Assembly (NCBI GenBank): GCA_026987085.1
Contig: JALSNH010000184.1
Coordinates: 1 to 8,798 of the forward strand
Length of the DNA: 8,798 nt
Source of the DNA: Aquificota bacterium
Lineage (GTDB): Bacteria > Aquificota > Aquificia > Aquificales > QOAS01
Direction: 5' to 3'
Within the stretch, counting starts at the first letter, position 1, and each line of letters begins with the position of its first letter. Shown one piece after another: positions 1 through 6,703 of this stretch. Below the pieces are notes generated by a model. It was not told where the DNA came from and did not search any database. It saw only the letters and a list, made by a program, of their open reading frames with translations. The position numbers and the translations under genes were made by a program.

Positions 1-227
1 AAAATCCCTTTAAGGATTCTAAATATGGCCGTGCCTACCGTATGTTAAAACAAAAATATCCTGCATTTTATATGTTTTGGGAAATAGAAAACAATCAATA
101 TACGGGAAAACTTTTAATGGGAACTATTGTTGAAAAAGAGGATATAGATAAGTTTATTTCAGAAGTGTTGCAAAGTGAAGAATATAAAAAATATGAGGAT
201 ATAAGAGAAGAGATTGAGGAAACTTAA
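1..227 (+). CDS. 3' end of an unrecognised gene (5' truncated by window edge)
   Basis: The frame is open from base 3 to a TAA at 225-227, giving 74 residues. An ATG at 42 is in frame, but 13 further codons without a stop precede it up to the window edge and no Shine-Dalgarno sequence lies before the ATG, so this is more likely the C-terminal part of a longer protein than a 61-residue gene. The sequence is soluble-looking: an aromatic segment (YPAFYMFWEIENNQYTG) is followed by a highly charged C-terminal stretch rich in Glu and Lys, probably helical (EKEDIDKFISEVL onwards). I recognise no family. It converges on pilC with 22 bp between the stop codons. It is AT-rich like pilC. Its function cannot be inferred from its neighbours because they are on the other strand. 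Confidence 0.55.
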   Translation, partial: NPFKDSKYGRAYRMLKQKYPAFYMFWEIENNQYTGKLLMGTIVEKEDIDKFISEVLQSEEYKKYEDIREEIEET

Positions 228-247
228 TTTTTTCCTTATTTTTCCTC
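216..247. terminator. weak terminator-like inverted repeat between convergent genes
   Basis: GAGGAAA (216-222) is complementary to TTTCCTC (241-247) with an 18-nt T-rich loop. A smaller alternative pairs GGAAA (218-222) with TTTCC (231-235), followed by TTATTTTT. It spans the stop of the left-edge gene and lies just before the pilC stop. The stems are short and A/T-rich, so the call rests mainly on its position between two converging genes. Confidence 0.3.
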
Positions 248-249
248 TA

Positions 250-1542
250 TTAGGAATGAATGAGTTCTCCCATTTTGAATATTGGCATATATAATGCTAT
301 AAGTATTAAACCTACTATAGATCCTATAATAACTATCATCAAAGGTTCAATCATAGAAATTAAACCATCTATAGCGGTTTTAACCTCATCTTCATAGAAA
401 TCTGCCAAAGAATCCAACATACTATCCAATTGTCCTGTTTCTTCTCCAATTTTTACCATAGCCACAAAAATTTTGGGAAATCTTTGAGTTTTTTGAAAAC
501 CGAGCCACATAGGTTCTCCATGAATTACATCATTTTTTACCTTTAAGATAGCTTCTTCAAAAATAACATTCCCTCCAACCTTAGCGGATAACTCTAAAGC
601 CCGTTCCACAGGAACTCCGGAGGCAAAAAGGGTTGCAAAAGTTCTCGATATTTTTGCCAAAACTCCTTTAACTATTAATGGTCCAAAAATAGGAATTTTT
701 AATAAAAGCCAATGTATAGCTTTCTTGAAAGTATAGACTTTTTTGTAAAGTACAACAAAAAGAGCAATAAATAAAATAACTCCTATCAAAAAATAAAGAA
801 TATTTTTTTGAAGCCAATCGGATATATTGATTAGCATTTGAGTTATTGCTGGTAATTGTCCTCCCAAAGATTTATAAATTTGGGCAAAGGTTGGAACTAA
901 AAAGTAAATTATTCCCAATGTTATGGAAGTTGCAGTAAAGGTAACAAATATAGGATAGAAAGAGGCAGATTTCATTTTGTTTTTTATTTCGCTAATACGT
1001 TTAAAATATTCAGAAATCTTAAAAAGAACTAAATCTAATTGACCGGTTTCTTCTCCAACTTCCACCATGTTTATAAAAAAATCTGGAAAAATTTTCTCTC
1101 TTTTTTTCAAAGTGGTAGTAAAAGAAGCACCTTCTCTAATTTCTGCAGCTATTTCTAATAATTCTTTCCTCAATCTTTTATTGTCTATAGATTCTGCAAT
1201 AAGTTCTAAAGCATCAACAAGACCAATTCCAGTTTTTATTAAAGCCGATAATTGTTTAGCTACTATTGATAGGTCCTTTGATGAAACGCCGGTACCTATA
1301 GGAATATTAATATCCTTTTGCCAAAAGGGTTTATCTTCTTCTACCGTTTTTTTTGTGAAGATATTATTTTCACTTGCTACTTCCTGTTTTTTGGGTGCTT
1401 TTTGCTTTATTTCATTAATTTCTATAGGTATAAGATTAAGCTGTCTTAATTTTTTTAAAACCTCATAGCGGGAAGAAGCTTCTATTAAATTTTTGTACCT
1501 TTTTCCTTTGTAATCAACAGCTATACATTGATAGAAAGGCAT
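250..1542 (-). CDS. pilC: type IV pilus inner-membrane platform protein PilC (GspF/T2SSF family)
   Basis: PilC is the polytopic inner-membrane platform of the type IV pilus, linking the cytoplasmic extension and retraction ATPases to pilin assembly. The 430-residue length is normal for the family. An N-terminal cytoplasmic part (about 1-90) precedes two T2SSF repeats, about 92-215 and 298-420. The repeat hallmark GEETGQLD occurs once in each, at 163-170 and 366-373. Hydrophobic segments are at about 196-219, 247-267 and 399-421, the usual three-helix topology. The ATG at 1542 is preceded by GAGGAGG (1549-1555) with a 6-nt spacer. It starts 1 nt after the pilT stop, so translation is probably coupled. 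Codon use is strongly AT-rich compared with the HerA-like gene and metK. The GspF paralogue of type II secretion is possible on domains alone, but adjacency to a retraction-type pilT makes PilC the better call. Confidence 0.95.
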   Translation of the reverse strand: MPFYQCIAVDYKGKRYKNLIEASSRYEVLKKLRQLNLIPIEINEIKQKAPKKQEVASENNIFTKKTVEEDKPFWQKDINIPIGTGVSSKDLSIVAKQLSALIKTGIGLVDALELIAESIDNKRLRKELLEIAAEIREGASFTTTLKKREKIFPDFFINMVEVGEETGQLDLVLFKISEYFKRISEIKNKMKSASFYPIFVTFTATSITLGIIYFLVPTFAQIYKSLGGQLPAITQMLINISDWLQKNILYFLIGVILFIALFVVLYKKVYTFKKAIHWLLLKIPIFGPLIVKGVLAKISRTFATLFASGVPVERALELSAKVGGNVIFEEAILKVKNDVIHGEPMWLGFQKTQRFPKIFVAMVKIGEETGQLDSMLDSLADFYEDEVKTAIDGLISMIEPLMIVIIGSIVGLILIALYMPIFKMGELIHS

Positions 1543-1543
1543 T

Positions 1544-2647
1544 TTAAGCCTCCTCGGTTAAATGGGCTATTTGGGAATAGGGTATACCCAAAAGTTTTGC
1601 TAGCTCAACCGAATCGGGTGAATAGCGAACAGCATCTTCGATGGTAATAAGATTCTTTTTGTAAAGCTCTGCTAAAGATTGGTTCATAGTTTTCATGCCA
1701 CTTTGGCCTTGTCCACTTTGCATAAGCGCATAAACTTGCTGCAATTTATTTTCTCTAATAAGGTTTCTAATAGCTATATTGGGTATCAACAGCTCGTAGG
1801 CTAAAACTCTACCACCTCCTATTTTGGGAACCAAGCGTTGAGAAATAACTCCTGCTAAGGAAAAGGAAAGTTGAACTCTTATTTGGTCTTGTTTTTCTGG
1901 GGGGAAAACATCAACTATTCTGTTAATGGTAGATATTGCGGTATTAGTATGTAAAGTTCCAAAAACAAGGTGTCCAGTTTCGGCTGCCCTTAAGGCAGTT
2001 TCTATAGTTTCCATATCTCTCATCTCACCGACCATAATCACATCGGGGTCTTCCCTAAGAGCAGCCTTCAATGCTTTACTGAAAGTATCGGCATCGCTAC
2101 CTATTTCTCTTTGATTGACTATACCTTTTTTATGTGTAAACAGGTATTCAATAGGGTCCTCGATTGTTAAAACGTGATGGGGGAAGTTTTCCAAAATATA
2201 ATCAACCATTGCAGCAAGGGTTGTAGATTTACCTGAACCGGTAGGACCGGTAACCAATACCAAGCCCATGGATTTATGGCATAAGTCTATTATTCGGCTG
2301 GGTAAACCCAAATCTTTATAATGCGGAATTTTTGCCGGTAAACTTCTAAAAACGGCTGCTACCGTTCCACGTTGATAAAATGCGTTGACCCTAAAGCGAC
2401 CTATGCCCGGTATACCAAATGAGAAGTCCACCTGCCCATCTTCTTCAAGCTGCTTCCTATAGCGTTCTTTCATTATTTCGAATATCAGCTTTTTGGAAGT
2501 ATCGGGTGTTATTATCGGATAGTTTTCCAAAGGTTGGAGTTTGCCATCTATCCTTATTCTGGGATGGCTTCCAACCGTTATATGAATATCGGATGCACCT
2601 TTTTTAACAGCCTCTTCAAGAAGATTGGCAATAAATATTTCACTCAT
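1544..2647 (-). CDS. pilT: type IV pilus retraction ATPase PilT
   Basis: PilT is the hexameric cytoplasmic ATPase that powers pilus retraction, and through it twitching motility and, in many bacteria, DNA uptake. In the 367 residues are an N-terminal PAS-like half with the start motif EEAVKKGASDIHI, Walker A GPTGSGKS (134-141), the Asp box TIEDPIEY (161-168), Walker B with catalytic Glu208 (DPDVIMVGEMRD, 200-211), the His box HLVFGTLHTN (226-235), and the C-terminal AIRNLIRE motif (292-299). That last motif is known as a marker and requirement of retraction ATPases, which argues against PilB or GspE. The start is ATG with AGGGAG (2655-2660) 7 nt upstream. The last three sense codons (GAG GAG GCT) contain the RBS for pilC. 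The gap to the amidase stop is 54 nt and AT-rich, with room for a local promoter but no convincing consensus boxes. Confidence 0.97.
   Translation of the reverse strand: MSEIFIANLLEEAVKKGASDIHITVGSHPRIRIDGKLQPLENYPIITPDTSKKLIFEIMKERYRKQLEEDGQVDFSFGIPGIGRFRVNAFYQRGTVAAVFRSLPAKIPHYKDLGLPSRIIDLCHKSMGLVLVTGPTGSGKSTTLAAMVDYILENFPHHVLTIEDPIEYLFTHKKGIVNQREIGSDADTFSKALKAALREDPDVIMVGEMRDMETIETALRAAETGHLVFGTLHTNTAISTINRIVDVFPPEKQDQIRVQLSFSLAGVISQRLVPKIGGGRVLAYELLIPNIAIRNLIRENKLQQVYALMQSGQGQSGMKTMNQSLAELYKKNLITIEDAVRYSPDSVELAKLLGIPYSQIAHLTEEA
1549..1555 (-). promoter_or_regulatory. pilC ribosome binding site inside the end of pilT
   Basis: GAGGAGG on the minus strand, 6 nt before the pilC ATG. It is formed by the last Glu-Glu-Ala codons of pilT, so ribosomes finishing pilT can reinitiate on pilC. 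This arrangement supports a fixed translational coupling of the two proteins. Confidence 0.8.
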
Positions 2648-2701
2648 TGCAAAACTCCCTAAATATTAAATAGAATAAAATGAATAAAATACAGGGAAAT
2701 T

Positions 2702-3751
2702 TTACTTTTTTCTAGGTACCGAAAGGTGCAGGTAATCCAATATTCCCAAATATAGAGTGGATGCTATAAACCACTGGTAGTAGTTGTTTACTAAAACTTT
2801 CAACTCCCTTCGGTTGGTCATATATCCGACCTCCACGAGGACGGTAGGAACACCGGGAACCTTTAAAACGGCGAAGTTCCTTTTAAAAATTCCGTGGCAG
2901 GGTATATATTTGGCCATATATTTACACCAGGCCTTCTTTAGGGATAGGGCCAAATCTTCGCCCTCTTCTTGAGTGATTTGGAGGGTAGTTTTTAAAACCT
3001 CCCTGCGGAGCTTTCCATCTTTGGCTATCTCCCTATTAAGGAACTCTTTGGCCTTTTGGGGATGCACCGCAAGGTCTATAAATTTCCTATAAATCCCTTT
3101 ATCGGAAAGAATGTAAAACTCTACCCCGTGGAGGTAGGGTTTATAAGGATTGGCATTTGCGTGTATTGAGATAAATAGGTCCGCTCCCACTTTGGCGGTA
3201 AACTTTTGTCTATCCGCAAGGGAGACAAAGTAATCTCCACTCCTTGTAAGGTAAACCTTAAACCTTCCGTCCCTTTCTAGATAGGCGTAGAGTTTCTTGG
3301 CAATAGAGAGGTTTATATCCTTTTCCTTTACGCCGTAGTAAATTGCTCCGGTGTCCTTTCCCCCGTGTCCGGGGTCTATAACTACCGTGTATTTACCCCC
3401 CTCTTTGCGGAAGGGTATAACTATCACCAAAGTTCGGTATCCCTTTACATACCAAGCCCTATTTAGGTTCAATTTCGGATTTTTCACCTTTAGGGTGATT
3501 ACACCGTTTGAAGCCTTTAAAAGGACGCTGTAATATTCCGCCTCGTACCGGTTTTTAAAGGGAATCTTCACCACTAAAAGGTCGTGCTTTGTATCTTTAA
3601 CAAACTTTTGGAGGTCTATTTTTGAACTAAAAATCAGGTAGAGTTTGTAAAAATTTCGGTCGGTATAAACCCTAACCTTTTGAAGGGTGTTGGAAAAGGT
3701 TAAAAAGACCAAAAATAGGTTAATCAGAAATAAAGTCAAAATCCTTCGCAA
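2702..3751 (-). CDS. secreted N-acetylmuramoyl-L-alanine amidase (Amidase_3, AmiC/LytC type)
   Basis: A zinc hydrolase that cleaves the amide bond between N-acetylmuramic acid and the stem peptide of peptidoglycan, acting in the periplasm. I place the start at TTG 3751 rather than further upstream because AAGGAGGAGG (3755-3764) lies 3 nt before it (6 nt from AAGGAGG), and the protein then begins MRRILTLFLINLFLVFLTF, a standard signal peptide. This gives 349 residues. Residues about 25-115 resemble a beta-rich AMIN-like domain. The catalytic domain follows, with zinc ligands His129 (VIDPGHGGKD), Glu143 (KEKDIN) and His197 (LFISIHANA), and catalytic Glu307 (TVLVEVGYMTN). About 105 mostly helical residues separate His197 and Glu307; in AmiC-type enzymes an insertion there can hold an autoinhibitory helix (inference). 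The gene overlaps the end of the HerA-like gene by 32 nt, so it is probably co-translated with it. Confidence 0.93.
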   Translation of the reverse strand: MRRILTLFLINLFLVFLTFSNTLQKVRVYTDRNFYKLYLIFSSKIDLQKFVKDTKHDLLVVKIPFKNRYEAEYYSVLLKASNGVITLKVKNPKLNLNRAWYVKGYRTLVIVIPFRKEGGKYTVVIDPGHGGKDTGAIYYGVKEKDINLSIAKKLYAYLERDGRFKVYLTRSGDYFVSLADRQKFTAKVGADLFISIHANANPYKPYLHGVEFYILSDKGIYRKFIDLAVHPQKAKEFLNREIAKDGKLRREVLKTTLQITQEEGEDLALSLKKAWCKYMAKYIPCHGIFKRNFAVLKVPGVPTVLVEVGYMTNRRELKVLVNNYYQWFIASTLYLGILDYLHLSVPRKK

Positions 3752-5522
3752 GGTCCTCCTCCTTATACTCTTCGTAAACTTCCTCCGCCCTTGTGGCCCA
3801 AATGGGGAAGGGAAAACCAACCACGAGCGGTATAGGTATATCGGGCTGGCTTAAAATGAGCTGACCCTTTCGGAGAATTATCGCCCTCTGCTTGTAAACG
3901 GGAGGCAGATAATCGTATTCGCGGGCGGCAACTTCGGCGGCGTCGAGCCTTCCGGCCACCTTTATAGAGGCGTTTGCAACTATCCTTTTTTCAACTTCGG
4001 AAGCCGTTTGCTGGGCTCCAATAAGAATTATCCCTAAACTCCGCCCTCGTTCCGCTATATCCAAAAGGGTTTCCTTTATAGGAGACCAGCCGCTTCGCGG
4101 GGCATATTTATTGAGCTCGTCCAACACCACATAAACAACCGGAGTTCTTCCGATTTTCTCCTTCTCTTTAAAGAGACGCTTTAGAATAGAGCCGACAACA
4201 AACATTTGGGCCACCGTGTGGAGCCCGTTTATACCTACAACCGATATGGAAGCGTTTCTCCAATCGACCTTAAAGAGGTCTCTATCTTTTTCCTCCAAAA
4301 GGTCGGGATTTACAACCATCGGAGACACGTATTGGACCGCATGCTCAAATTTCCTTAAAAAGGAGTAGGCGTGTATTACAGTAACGCTTCCGAACCAGCT
4401 TTCAAAAATCTCTCCCACCTTTTTGCAAAACTCCTCGTTTTCTCTCTGGAACTTTTTATCCGCATTGCACCTCCTTCGGTCGGAAATAAGCTTTTTAAAG
4501 AACCTTACAAGGTCCTCCAGTTCCATAATCTCCTGGGGAGGGAGTTCATTTCCATCTTCCCCGTATAGGTCGAAGTTAAAGAGTCTCCCCTCCCAGGCAG
4601 GGTTGTTTTTCTGCCCTTCGCGGGTCATTTCCGCCAAATCCTTTAACCGTTCTGCAACCTTATCGACCACATAGTGAAGGTTGCTTATACCCTCCTCTTG
4701 GGTAAACATAAATTTTACCAACCCCTCCTCGGCAAACTCCCTAACTGTCCAAAGGTAGGTTTTTATTCCTTCCTTCCTACTTTTGACGTTAGGAATTAAA
4801 GACCCTTTCCTTTCGGGGGGAGCGAAAAATTCCACCCCTTCAAAAGGTCTAATTGGTAAACCGAGCCTTTCGTAGAAGGGGGCTATATCCTCTTCCCTCT
4901 CTTTGAACCTTTTATTCCACTTATCGAGAAAAAACAAATCTTCACCCTTTACGTTAAAAATGAGGGCGGAAATTTTCTCCTCCCTAACGGTATTGAACAT
5001 CGAGTAGAGTAAAAAGAGGGCGTAGGAAGTTTTTGAAGCCACCCCCGATATACCGCTTATAGAAACGTGGGCTCCATCCTTACCGTTTAAAAAGTGGTAG
5101 TTTATATAAACGGGCTCTCCGTTTTGCAAAAGTCCCGCTGGAATTTTTACCTCCATCTGGTCAAAGTAAAGGGCGAGCCCCACATCGCGGTCGCCGGCAA
5201 AGTAGACCGGGTCTCCCGGAAAGGGTGGAACGTAGATATCCTCCAAAATTCGGCTTACCTGAACCTTTGCCACGTAGGCTATGTGGGCCGGAAGCCGGTT
5301 GTTTCTAAAGTCCTGCGAGTCGAAGGTGTATTCCGCCCCCTCAAGGTAGCGCTGAAGCTCGGTAACTATTCCGTAAAAGTGGACCTTTTTACCGTTTTCA
5401 AGCTCTGTAATCACAACCACAATATCGTCGAGCTGAACCAAATTTCCCTTATTTATCCCGACCCAAAACTCCAGAGGTGTTGAGGGCCTATTCCCAAGGA
5501 CAAAACCTATCTCTTTACCCAC
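3720..5522 (-). CDS. HerA-like ATPase (HAS-barrel plus HerA/FtsK-type ATPase domain) with variant P-loop
   Basis: 600 residues resembling bacterial members of the HerA/FtsK ATPase superfamily; archaeal HerA is a hexameric DNA translocase working with the NurA nuclease in end resection. Residues 1 to about 125 look like the beta-rich HAS-barrel (EIGFVLGNRPSTPLEFWV). The ATPase core has the P-loop region HVSISGISGVASKTS (152-166), Walker B VYVVLDE (463-469), and the conserved C-terminal segments ERGRSLG (491-497) and GAQQTASEVEKRIVANA (502-518), holding likely arginine-finger and sensor residues. The P-loop is odd: G-x-x-G-x-A-S-K-T replaces G-x-x-G-x-G-K-[ST], one residue longer and without the Gly before Lys. 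Between about 200 and 400 is a long, charged, mostly helical insert. The start is GTG, forced by a TAA 4 codons upstream, and has no Shine-Dalgarno. No nurA is adjacent. Family membership is secure; DNA pumping is inferred. Confidence 0.83.
   Translation of the reverse strand: MGKEIGFVLGNRPSTPLEFWVGINKGNLVQLDDIVVVITELENGKKVHFYGIVTELQRYLEGAEYTFDSQDFRNNRLPAHIAYVAKVQVSRILEDIYVPPFPGDPVYFAGDRDVGLALYFDQMEVKIPAGLLQNGEPVYINYHFLNGKDGAHVSISGISGVASKTSYALFLLYSMFNTVREEKISALIFNVKGEDLFFLDKWNKRFKEREEDIAPFYERLGLPIRPFEGVEFFAPPERKGSLIPNVKSRKEGIKTYLWTVREFAEEGLVKFMFTQEEGISNLHYVVDKVAERLKDLAEMTREGQKNNPAWEGRLFNFDLYGEDGNELPPQEIMELEDLVRFFKKLISDRRRCNADKKFQRENEEFCKKVGEIFESWFGSVTVIHAYSFLRKFEHAVQYVSPMVVNPDLLEEKDRDLFKVDWRNASISVVGINGLHTVAQMFVVGSILKRLFKEKEKIGRTPVVYVVLDELNKYAPRSGWSPIKETLLDIAERGRSLGIILIGAQQTASEVEKRIVANASIKVAGRLDAAEVAAREYDYLPPVYKQRAIILRKGQLILSQPDIPIPLVVGFPFPIWATRAEEVYEEYKEEDLAKDFDFISD
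3755..3764 (-). promoter_or_regulatory. ribosome binding site fixing the amidase start
   Basis: AAGGAGGAGG on the minus strand, inside the last codons of the HerA-like gene. Measured from its AAGGAGG part it lies 6 nt before TTG 3751. No comparable SD precedes the in-frame TTG at 3820, and only the 3751 start places the hydrophobic signal segment at the N-terminus. Confidence 0.8.
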
Positions 5523-5572
5523 AGAAGGGAAATTTTAAATTTCTCCTTTCGGAGGTGAGAAAATACAAATTG
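5523..5572. promoter_or_regulatory. divergent start region between HerA-like gene and metK
   Basis: Only 50 bp separate the two starts. The AT-rich core AAATTTTAAATTT (5530-5542) contains the palindrome TTTAAA (5534-5539), which could act as a -10 element in both directions. Toward the HerA-like gene, TTTAAA is followed by 11 nt and then GTG. Toward metK it is followed by CTCCTTTCGGAGGTGAG, in which CTCC (5543-5546) can pair with GGAG (5551-5554) across a 4-nt loop, so the metK Shine-Dalgarno may be partly masked. No clear -35 box is visible on either strand. There is no space for a SAM riboswitch. Confidence 0.45.
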
Positions 5573-6703
5573 ATGCACAACCTTCGAATGGCCGAATCGG
5601 TTTGCGAAGGCCACCCCGACAAACTTGCCGACCTCATAGCGGATAAACTCCTCGACGCCTGTCTCGAAAAGGACCCCTTTGCTAGAACCTCCTTTGAAAT
5701 AATGATTACAACCGGTCTTGTTGTGGTCGGAGGGGAGCTTTCAACCGAAGCCTTTATCGATATTCAAAGGATAGTTAGGAGCACTATTAAGGAGGTCGGC
5801 TATACCGAACCCAACCTCGGTTTCGATGCCGATACCTGCGGGGTTATTCAAACGATTGACGAGCAAAGTCCTGAAATTGCGCTCGGTATTTCTTCGGAAG
5901 GGGCGGGCGATACCGCCATAGTGGTCGGCTATGCCGTTAGGGAGGCTCCCAACCTAATGCCTTGGCATATAACGATAGCCCACTCTATTACCAAAACCGT
6001 CTCCGAATACAGAAAAATAGGAAAACTTCCCTTTTTAAGACCGGACGGCAAATGTCTCGTTGTAATGGATTATGAAAATGGAAAACCCAAAAAGGTTAAA
6101 GCGGTTTATTTATACGTTCAACACGACCCCGATATAGGTCTAAAACAACTTGAGGAGCTCCTTAAGGAGGAGGTGATATTGAAACTTTTACCAGACCACC
6201 TAGTGGCACCCGATACAAAAATAGAGGTAAATCCAAGTGGCCGTTTCGTCTTCGGTGGTCCCGCCGCCGATACCGGAATAACCGGCAGGAAGATTGTTAG
6301 CGATGCCTACGGCGATATAGGTTATTCGGGCGGAAGCGCCTTTTCCGGCAAAGACCCCACAAAAACCGACAGGGCCGGTTCCTACATAGCCCGCTACATA
6401 GCCAAAAATATAGTTGCCGCCGGTATTGCGGAAGCTTGCCTTGTGAGAATAGGCTACGCTTTCGGACTTTCCGAACCGGTAGGGTTCGATATAGAAACTT
6501 TTGGCACCTCGAAGGTCGATAAAGAAACCCTCCAAAAGGTGGTCAAAGAGATTTTCCCGCTCCGCCCGTTGGAGATTATAGAATTTTTGAACCTCCGTAG
6601 GCCTATTTACTCCCAAACCGCCGTTTACGGACAGTTTGGAAAGGAAAACCTTCCGTGGGAAAAAACCGATATGGTTGAACTTTTGAAGGAAAAATTGTTC
6701 TAG
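5573..6703 (+). CDS. metK: S-adenosylmethionine synthase MetK
   Basis: Makes S-adenosylmethionine from methionine and ATP, releasing phosphate and pyrophosphate; cytosolic, and a tetramer in bacteria. The chosen ATG gives 376 residues (E. coli 384) and aligns MHNLRMAESVCEGHPDK with the known family N-terminus. GTG 5555 and TTG 5570 are in-frame alternatives, because GGAGGTGA (5551-5558) lies rather far (14 nt) from the ATG. Seen: GHPDK (13-17), QSPEI (98-102), NPSGRF (220-225), TGRKI (237-241), GKDPTKTDR (259-267), PIYSQTAVYGQFG (344-356), PWEKTD (361-366). Unusual: the signature normally reading GAGDQG(I/L)MFGYA is GAGDTAIVVGYA here (110-121). The segment from QSP to GAGD is about 5 residues shorter than in E. 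coli. The usual YGG..xHGGGAFSGKD reads YGDIGYSGGSAFSGKD. The key Asp and Lys residues remain, so it is probably active. Confidence 0.96.
   Translation: MHNLRMAESVCEGHPDKLADLIADKLLDACLEKDPFARTSFEIMITTGLVVVGGELSTEAFIDIQRIVRSTIKEVGYTEPNLGFDADTCGVIQTIDEQSPEIALGISSEGAGDTAIVVGYAVREAPNLMPWHITIAHSITKTVSEYRKIGKLPFLRPDGKCLVVMDYENGKPKKVKAVYLYVQHDPDIGLKQLEELLKEEVILKLLPDHLVAPDTKIEVNPSGRFVFGGPAADTGITGRKIVSDAYGDIGYSGGSAFSGKDPTKTDRAGSYIARYIAKNIVAAGIAEACLVRIGYAFGLSEPVGFDIETFGTSKVDKETLQKVVKEIFPLRPLEIIEFLNLRRPIYSQTAVYGQFGKENLPWEKTDMVELLKEKLF

Noticed and set aside
3..17. AATCC-CTTTAA-GGATT inverted repeat at the left edge
   Set aside because: A 5-bp stem inside an open reading frame; expected by chance.
1067..1468. 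133-codon plus-strand open frame inside pilC
   Set aside because: Antisense to the conserved pilC sequence, hydrophobic by complementarity, no RBS.
5477..5572. Upstream extension of metK to an ATG at 5477
   Set aside because: It would overlap the HerA-like gene on the other strand, has no RBS, and adds 32 residues absent from known MetK proteins.
5523..5572. SAM riboswitch ahead of metK
   Set aside because: Only 50 bp are available and none of the SAM-I, SAM-II or SAM-III core elements can be seen.
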